From Apium graveolens (Eukaryota > Streptophyta > Magnoliopsida > Apiales > Apiaceae): DNA of 64,000 nucleotides. Under the pieces are notes generated by a model. That model saw only the letters and a program-made list of their open reading frames with translations. It had not been told where the DNA came from and did not search any database. Below are positions 58,730 to 64,000 of the stretch, one piece after another (the first letter of the stretch is position 1; the number at the start of each line of letters is the position of its first letter). The stretch spans positions 238,619,996-238,683,995 of the forward strand of contig NC_133656.1 of assembly GCF_009905375.1 (NCBI RefSeq), in the 5' to 3' direction. A program made the position numbers and the translations under genes.

Positions 58730-59548
58730 AGCTGAATAAATAGCAAACTACAGTTGGAAATGAAAAGAAATAATAAGAGCCAATTTCTTTAATATATCCT
58801 GCTTTCGAACTCTTGTAAACAAGAACAATAAACGAATCCTACTAGTACGAAATCTAATCCTGACTAGCAATCACTTGCTAAAACTAAATATCACTACTTT
58901 GTATAACAAAGTTGCAATCACTTGATGAACACGTGTACTGTTTGAATTCGTGTTAAAGATATCAATTTATATACTAGAACTGAATTTGGTATAGTGACTT
59001 GAGAATTTAAAATATTTTTTTATGGAATTTATTCGAATACATGAGTCATTGCAGCTAATCCCTATGTCATTTGACATAGTACATGTAAAATTATTGGTGA
59101 ATCAAACATTTACTATTTAAATAAATGCTCTTATATCTCGTAATATTTAAGTAATTATAAAATATTAATGAAAAATATTTATAGAATTAAGTGCTAGAAA
59201 GGATTTATTTGTAAATTCTTTATAAATTAAAAGAATTGATCAATTCTTGATAATATAAATGTCCGGTCAATATAATATTTATACAAAACTTAATTTTATT
59301 TTTACGGTGGAGTGGTCTTTTCATAAAATGCTAGAATTTTTATTATATAAGTGATATTTTATTATAGCCGCTTAAATTTTTGAATGACATTATTAAAAAA
59401 TATTTGTATGATTAACTTTCGAAAATCCAGGACCAAAATTGGTATCCGGAAATGTTTAAAGTTTGTCTAATTTATTGAAATTGTTTTATAAATAAAAGTC
59501 AATTATACTACCTAAATGTGTTTTTATCAATATTAATAACATGAACAT
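58730..59548. other. intergenic, AT-rich
   Basis: No gene or clear transposon end was recognised. Part of it may still be LTR of the Copia relic. Confidence 0.35.
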
Positions 59549-60358
59549 GCATTTGAAAATTAATTTTGTCTTGGTATATGTTTACATCGCATTAAGTTTT
59601 TCAATAATTTTTATTAGACGAGAAATATTTAATAATATAAGACAAAATTAGGGTATTTTTATTATATTTCTAGGTATTTTACTAATTCTATGATGCTAAA
59701 AATAATAAAAAATTAAATGTAAACGTAAATTTGTATGAATTCAAATTAAATTAATATATTAATTGAGCTATAATTTATATGTTATATGGATTCACAAAGT
59801 ATTTTATATCAATTCAAAGAAAGCTATTTTAATTTATAATGAGATAAAAAACATGTCAGTTACACATTATAAGTTGCATGCTAAATTATGAACAAGACAC
59901 GTAGTTTTCTGCATAAAATTTTAACAAGACACGTAGGCTTTTTAAGTTTTACACTATATTACATGTTAAATTATGAACAAGACACGTAAGTTTTTAAATT
60001 ATACACGTATATTACATGTTATTTGATGTATGATCCATTCTTTTTATTTAAGAAGTGCATACCTTCATTGTTCTTTCAAAAAATATATACAACTTTCAGT
60101 CTAGTTTCAGATGATATATAGTTTTTAATGGTGTAGGTTCTTTATGCACAAATTGTCAGGTAAGTTTATAGACCGAGAAACACTTACATGGTCATGTAGT
60201 AATAGTGATATTTGCTTCAATGTTTTTGGTGATTCTGTGTGATGAGTTAATTATTAATACTCTGCCTAAATGCTAACAAGTTTCAGGGTGAAGCTCTTTT
60301 TAATTTCAAGCATTTCAATTTCAAAGCCCGATTTGTATCAGGTTTCAAGTTGATGATC
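59549..60358 (+). repeat. upstream duplication, copy 2 (NF-YC promoter side)
   Basis: This copy lies directly upstream of the first NF-YC gene and continues past GATGATC into its leader. It is more compact than copy 1, lacking about 100 bp after GATATTTGCT. Confidence 0.82.
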
Positions 60359-60565
60359 TCGCTATTTTATGTAGAACATTTTCAAACTTTATGCAATACT
60401 TCTTACAATTTAACAAATAAACTTCAAGTATATTTATAAATTGAAAGAAAAAAGAGTTCTTAGTAGTAGTTTTGTTCAAAGTCACTGAGATATTGTGTAC
60501 TGAAGTTTCATATAATTTATGATATGACAGGAGATACAAGTGAAAACTTAGGAACTTGATTAATC

Positions 60566-61681
60566 ATGGATGAATCTGAGGAGATCTCGCAACAAGAAAA
60601 CATAAGTACTGGAAGTGCAGATCAAATGGCCAATGTTCCACCTGCCAACGTTAGTGTTCCAGTGATTTCGACAATGCAACCTCCACCTGTCTCCTCGTCT
60701 GATCAGCATCAGCTGGCAAATCAAGAAGCTCAAGCTCAGCATCTGCAATATGTACGAGAACGGCTTAGGCAATATTGGGCTAACCAAATGCAAGAAATGA
60801 AACCGGAGGACTTTAAGACACATAGCCTCCCAATCTCTCCGATAAAAAGGATAATGAAAGCCGATAAAGATGTTAAAATGATAGCGAAGGAGACTGCAGC
60901 TGTGTTTGCTAAAGCTTGCGAGATGTTTATACTTGATTTGACTTCACAGGCTTGGATCAACACTGAAGCAGATGGAAGAAGGATAGTTCAAAACAAAGAT
61001 CTTGCTGCAGCAATTAGTAAGACAGATCTGTATGATTTTCTCGAAGACGTGATTCCAAGAGACCAGTTAAAGGAACAGATTTCCAAGGCCACAAACTCAA
61101 GGCAACAAGTTCCTCAGCAGCATGGAGTTGGATCATCAAACGTTGGAGGTCAGCAACCTCCAGCATTTATGCCTTTGTATCAGTCAGGACCACAGAACCA
61201 GCAATCATCTGTGTTCGGGCCTCACTCTCAGTATCAGCAGAACCAGCAGCCATCTACACCTTGGCCTCAGGCTCAGTACCAGCAGATTCAACAGCAGCAG
61301 CCATCCACACCTTGGCCTCAGGCTCAGTACCAGCAGATTCAACAGCAGCCATCTATGCCTTGGCCTCAGACTCCGTATCAGCAGAACCATCAGCCATCCA
61401 CACCTTGGCATCAGGCTCAGTACCAGCAGATTCAGCAACAGCTATCTATGCCTTGGCCTCAGACTCCGTCTCAGCAGAACCATCAGCAACCATTTATGCC
61501 TTGGCTTCAGGATGAGGATGAGATAATCCCGGACCAGGACCAGGAGAATACACTGCAAGCGTTTCTGTCTTCGCCTCAGGATGAGGATGTGTTAATCACG
61601 GACCAGGAGAATCCAGGGCAAGCACTTCCTTCTTCGCCTCAAGATGAGCTGCTCCCGGACCAGCAGCTAAACGATAATTAA
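60566..61681 (+). CDS. divergent NF-YC transcription factor with Pro/Trp/Gln repeats
   Basis: The 371-residue protein has an NF-YC histone fold at about 88-165 ([58 protein letters not shown]). NF-YC pairs with NF-YB and then NF-YA to bind CCAAT boxes. Compared with the neighbour and family consensus, LPLARIKK is LPISPIKR and the loop KRRTLQKND is GRRIVQNKD, so partner choice may differ. The C-terminal half (61200-61510) holds about six units of 16-20 residues built on PSTPWPQAQYQQIQQQ, followed by an acidic tail with two PQDED repeats. The start ATG follows a plausible 5' UTR acceptor (GACAG near 60532). It is tandem with the NF-YC gene at 62490. Confidence 0.9.
   Translation: MDESEEISQQENISTGSADQMANVPPANVSVPVISTMQPPPVSSSDQHQLANQEAQAQHLQYVRERLRQYWANQMQEMKPEDFKTHSLPISPIKRIMKADKDVKMIAKETAAVFAKACEMFILDLTSQAWINTEADGRRIVQNKDLAAAISKTDLYDFLEDVIPRDQLKEQISKATNSRQQVPQQHGVGSSNVGGQQPPAFMPLYQSGPQNQQSSVFGPHSQYQQNQQPSTPWPQAQYQQIQQQQPSTPWPQAQYQQIQQQPSMPWPQTPYQQNHQPSTPWHQAQYQQIQQQLSMPWPQTPSQQNHQQPFMPWLQDEDEIIPDQDQENTLQAFLSSPQDEDVLITDQENPGQALPSSPQDELLPDQQLNDN
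61200..61510 (+). repeat. coding minisatellite in the NF-YC gene
   Basis: About six tandem units of 48-60 bp sit around CCTTGGCCTCAG and CAGTACCAGCAGATTCA and encode the Pro-Trp-Pro-Gln repeats in frame. Confidence 0.9.
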
Positions 61682-61980
61682 TAATGTCAGGACTTATTAT
61701 GGAATAATAAATCTACTTTGCATGGGAAAGTAGAGTTAGACAGAAACTGTGTTCCTAATATGTTTGGAGTTGTTTAAGTTCATATGTTATTCCCTGCAAT
61801 TTCCTTTGTTATCTGTACTTTTACCATTGTGTAACTTGTATCTGTACCGTTACATCAGTAAAACGTCAAATTCTGTCGTTCATCTTCTTTTATGGGATAA
61901 TATTTTACAAAACTGAAATTATTTTAAAAAAATTAATGTCAGTTTCTCTTTAGAAACTGCAAAAGTGATGCAACAATACA
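61682..61980. other. spacer between the NF-YC genes
   Basis: 3' UTR of the first NF-YC gene and distal promoter of the second. No gene. Confidence 0.5.
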
Positions 61981-61992
61981 GCCCTTTGTGTT

Positions 61993-62065
61993 CCACGTAG
62001 TTCACAAGAGCGCTCCACGTATGTGTATACGTGGAGGCGTAAAACAAGTTTGAGTGACACGTGCT
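61993..62065 (+). promoter_or_regulatory. G-box/ABRE cluster in the second NF-YC promoter
   Basis: TTCCACGTAG, a near-perfect palindrome TCCACGTATGTGTATACGTGGA (two half-sites, centre 62022), and GACACGTGCT with a full CACGTG lie within 75 bp. Such ACGT-core clusters bind bZIP and bHLH factors, often in ABA or light responses. A TATA-like CTATTTATTT follows near 62078. Confidence 0.6.
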
Positions 62066-62163
62066 ACTCATGCAGCTCCTATTTATTTCTTCCTCTCTTC
62101 TCCTCCATCTTCAGAACTTGAACTCACTTCTCTTCATTCATCTTCCAGTGTTTCTTTGTTACT

Positions 62164-62473
62164 GGTATACTTTTCTATTTCTTCTCTTTTCTTTGAACAA
62201 TATCTTTAAATTGATTTTGAATTTGTCAACAATAGTAGTTTGAATTGTATCTTAGAGCCTATTTATGATGTATGTGTACTTGATTTTATTTTATGTGCAT
62301 ATGCTCAAAAATTGACGAGAGATCCACATCAGGCCAGACAGGATCTCTAATAAACTCGACTCGACTCGCCACGGCTGTCTTAATGTTAATATGGTTGCGT
62401 TAACGTTTAACGTGTGTTTATTAATGTTTTTATACTTGTGACAATACTCATTAGTATCTCAATCTTGACAACA
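62164..62473 (+). other. probable 5' UTR intron of the second NF-YC gene
   Basis: A GT donor after GTTACTG (about 62164) and an acceptor TTGACAACAG (ending about 62473) bracket AT-rich sequence with no ATG-proximal coding. The start codon is 16 bases downstream. Plant NF-YC genes commonly have a 5' UTR intron. Confidence 0.5.
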
Positions 62474-62489
62474 GTTTTAAGGCTTCACT

Positions 62490-63227
62490 ATGGACCAATC
62501 GGAACAAAGTCAGGAACAGCAGCATGTCAGTAACGGTGCAGGCCAAATCTCCAATGGTACCCTCGCATATGCTCAGGCACCCTTTGTACCTACCAGCTCT
62601 CTTAATAATATTCCGGTCTCAATGCCCACTTATCCTCCGGGAGCATTTCCATCTCAACACCAGCTCGCGGAAGCTCAGCGTCTACAACAACAGCAGCAGC
62701 GGATCAAATCATTCTGGGACGAGCAAATGAAAGAAGCTGAGCAAGCAGCTGACTTCAAGAACCATGTGCTCCCTCTTGCACGAATCAAGAAAATAATGAA
62801 AGCTGATGAAGATGTGAGAATGATATCCTCCGAGGCTCCTGTGGTATTCGCAAAGGCATGTGAAATGTTCATCTCGGAGCTAACTATGCGTGCTTGGATG
62901 CACACTGAGGAGAGCAAAAGGAAAACACTGCAGAAGAATGATGTTGGAGCTGCAATATCTGGAAACGAGACATTTGATTTTCTTGTAGATATTTTGCCAA
63001 GAGATGAGGTGAGAGATGAACCTCATGGTTCAGCTAGTGAGCCTATTCCGTGTTACTATCAGCAACAAAATCAGATGCAGCAGCTTCCACAGGCTGCGGA
63101 TTTCGTGCCTTGGCCTCAGCAGCAGCAACAGAACCAGCAGCAACAGAACCACCAGCAGCAGCAGAACCAGCAGCAGCAGCAACAGAACCAGCAGCAGAAT
63201 CAGGGTAATAATATTGACAGGTTTTGA
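62490..63227 (+). CDS. NF-YC transcription factor, near-canonical
   Basis: The 245-residue protein has the histone fold at about 94-170, close to family consensus: [64 protein letters not shown]. It would dimerise with NF-YB and join NF-YA on CCAAT promoters in the nucleus. The N-terminus is Gln/Pro-rich with the FWDEQM segment found in plant NF-YCs, and the C-terminus is a Gln/Asn-rich tract encoded by CAG/CAA/AAC repeats (63113-63205). The second half of the ITRTDIFDF-type helix reads ISGNETFDF, a small change. It lies 808 bp after the divergent copy on the same strand. Confidence 0.93.
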   Translation: MDQSEQSQEQQHVSNGAGQISNGTLAYAQAPFVPTSSLNNIPVSMPTYPPGAFPSQHQLAEAQRLQQQQQRIKSFWDEQMKEAEQAADFKNHVLPLARIKKIMKADEDVRMISSEAPVVFAKACEMFISELTMRAWMHTEESKRKTLQKNDVGAAISGNETFDFLVDILPRDEVRDEPHGSASEPIPCYYQQQNQMQQLPQAADFVPWPQQQQQNQQQQNHQQQQNQQQQQQNQQQNQGNNIDRF

Positions 63228-64000
63228 GGGGAATTTACTGCATCAGCATCACACATGAAGAGTTATCTTCAGAATTGAGTGATGTGTGTTAGAGGAAGGT
63301 CCTTTAAGCTGGTCAGTATACTTAGTATGAGTTCTTTGATATTTCTTGTTATACAAAAGGAAAATTAAGATAATTAAATTTCCTATATATAAAATAAAAG
63401 ATGTACTTTTGTCGCAAAAGATTTCTTATATAGAACATCTACTATCTCCGTTAATTATCAAGTTGACCATTATATAATTACTAAAATTTAGAACAATTTT
63501 GAAGTCTTAAATTGACTACTTTTAAGTAGGTGAGTCTCAAATTGGCCACTTTTCAAGTTAGTTATAAGCTAGACATCTCAAATTTATTATCGAAAATTAG
63601 TATTTTTGTGCAAAAAAATGATCAATTTAATACCCCGAATTAATAAATGATAAATTTGATATTTTGCTAGTTATATACCGGTAAATTTGATATTTAACCT
63701 TTTTACTTTTAATTCTTATAATATCAAATGTTAATAAAATCATTTGACTTTTAACTAGTATTTCATAAATTATTAGGCAAACATGAATTTATATTCCACT
63801 AATATAAAAGCACGCAAATAAAAGAAAATAGGACTTTTTTCAAATATACCCCAATTGTAAAAAAAAAGAATAAAAATAAGTGTAATATTATATGCAACAT
63901 AAAATATAATGCAATTTTTTTTAACTTAATATGCAATTGTTTTCGACGTGTATTTTTTAAAATAAATTTAAAAATATGGTTAGTTTGGATAAATTCCCAA
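63228..64000. other. 3' flank, AT-rich
   Basis: The 3' UTR of the second NF-YC gene is followed by AT-rich DNA with short repeats such as AAATTTGATATT. No gene was recognised. Confidence 0.4.

Overview
This window is nuclear DNA of a flowering plant, most likely a dicot. It is strongly AT-rich, its genes have GT-AG introns, and it carries a PPR gene, a tandem NF-YC pair and nested plant transposons (Sirevirus, Helitrons, a TRIM, hATs, an Au-type SINE). Apiaceae or another asterid is possible, but the sequence alone does not settle this.

Layout. 2-628 is the 3' end of a TTI1-like (TELO2-interacting protein 1) gene. 1507-3862 is a two-exon PPR gene of the PLS/E class. 5138-6433 (minus) is a single-exon, divergent BRF1/TFIIB-like gene. 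6470-12600 is a transposon nest: two Helitron-like copies in tandem, a TRIM in the first, a solo LTR, and a hAT remnant inside degenerate head-to-tail copies of the zinc-ribbon start of the BRF1-like gene. 12631-17854 is a long solo LTR with a Helitron inside it. 18500-19600 holds small relics, including a PPR fragment split by a hAT-like MITE. 20557-36849 (minus) is a 34-exon gene for a divergent second-largest subunit of RNA polymerase III (RPC2-like). Its frame is open throughout (1073 codons plus stop) although several active-centre motifs are altered. 36950-37398 is a palindromic minisatellite just upstream of it. 38640-41264 holds hAT, Ty3/Gypsy and Helitron/RPA fragments. 41265-53833 (minus) is a nearly full-length, very young Sirevirus (Ty1/Copia) with 1047-bp LTRs and the target duplication ATAAC, inserted into a Helitron-borne RPA1-like gene that resumes at 53834 and ends with the Helitron 3' terminus at 56486. 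57532-58491 is a broken Copia gag inserted into one copy of a duplicated upstream region. 60566-61681 and 62490-63227 are tandem NF-YC genes, one divergent and one near-canonical.

Working together. The host genes are a PIKK chaperone subunit, an organellar RNA-binding protein, two divergent RNA polymerase III-type paralogues and two CCAAT-binding factor subunits. The most interesting point is that an intact RPC2-like gene with substituted catalytic motifs and a divergent BRF1-like initiation factor lie about 14 kb apart on the same strand. Whether they act together is an open hypothesis. The second main observation is a 9-nt MYB-type motif repeated 34 times in the LTRs and the low-constraint coding spacers of the Sirevirus.

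Limits. Everything was read by eye. Gene models rest on splice consensus, phase and remembered family motifs, not on transcripts or database searches.
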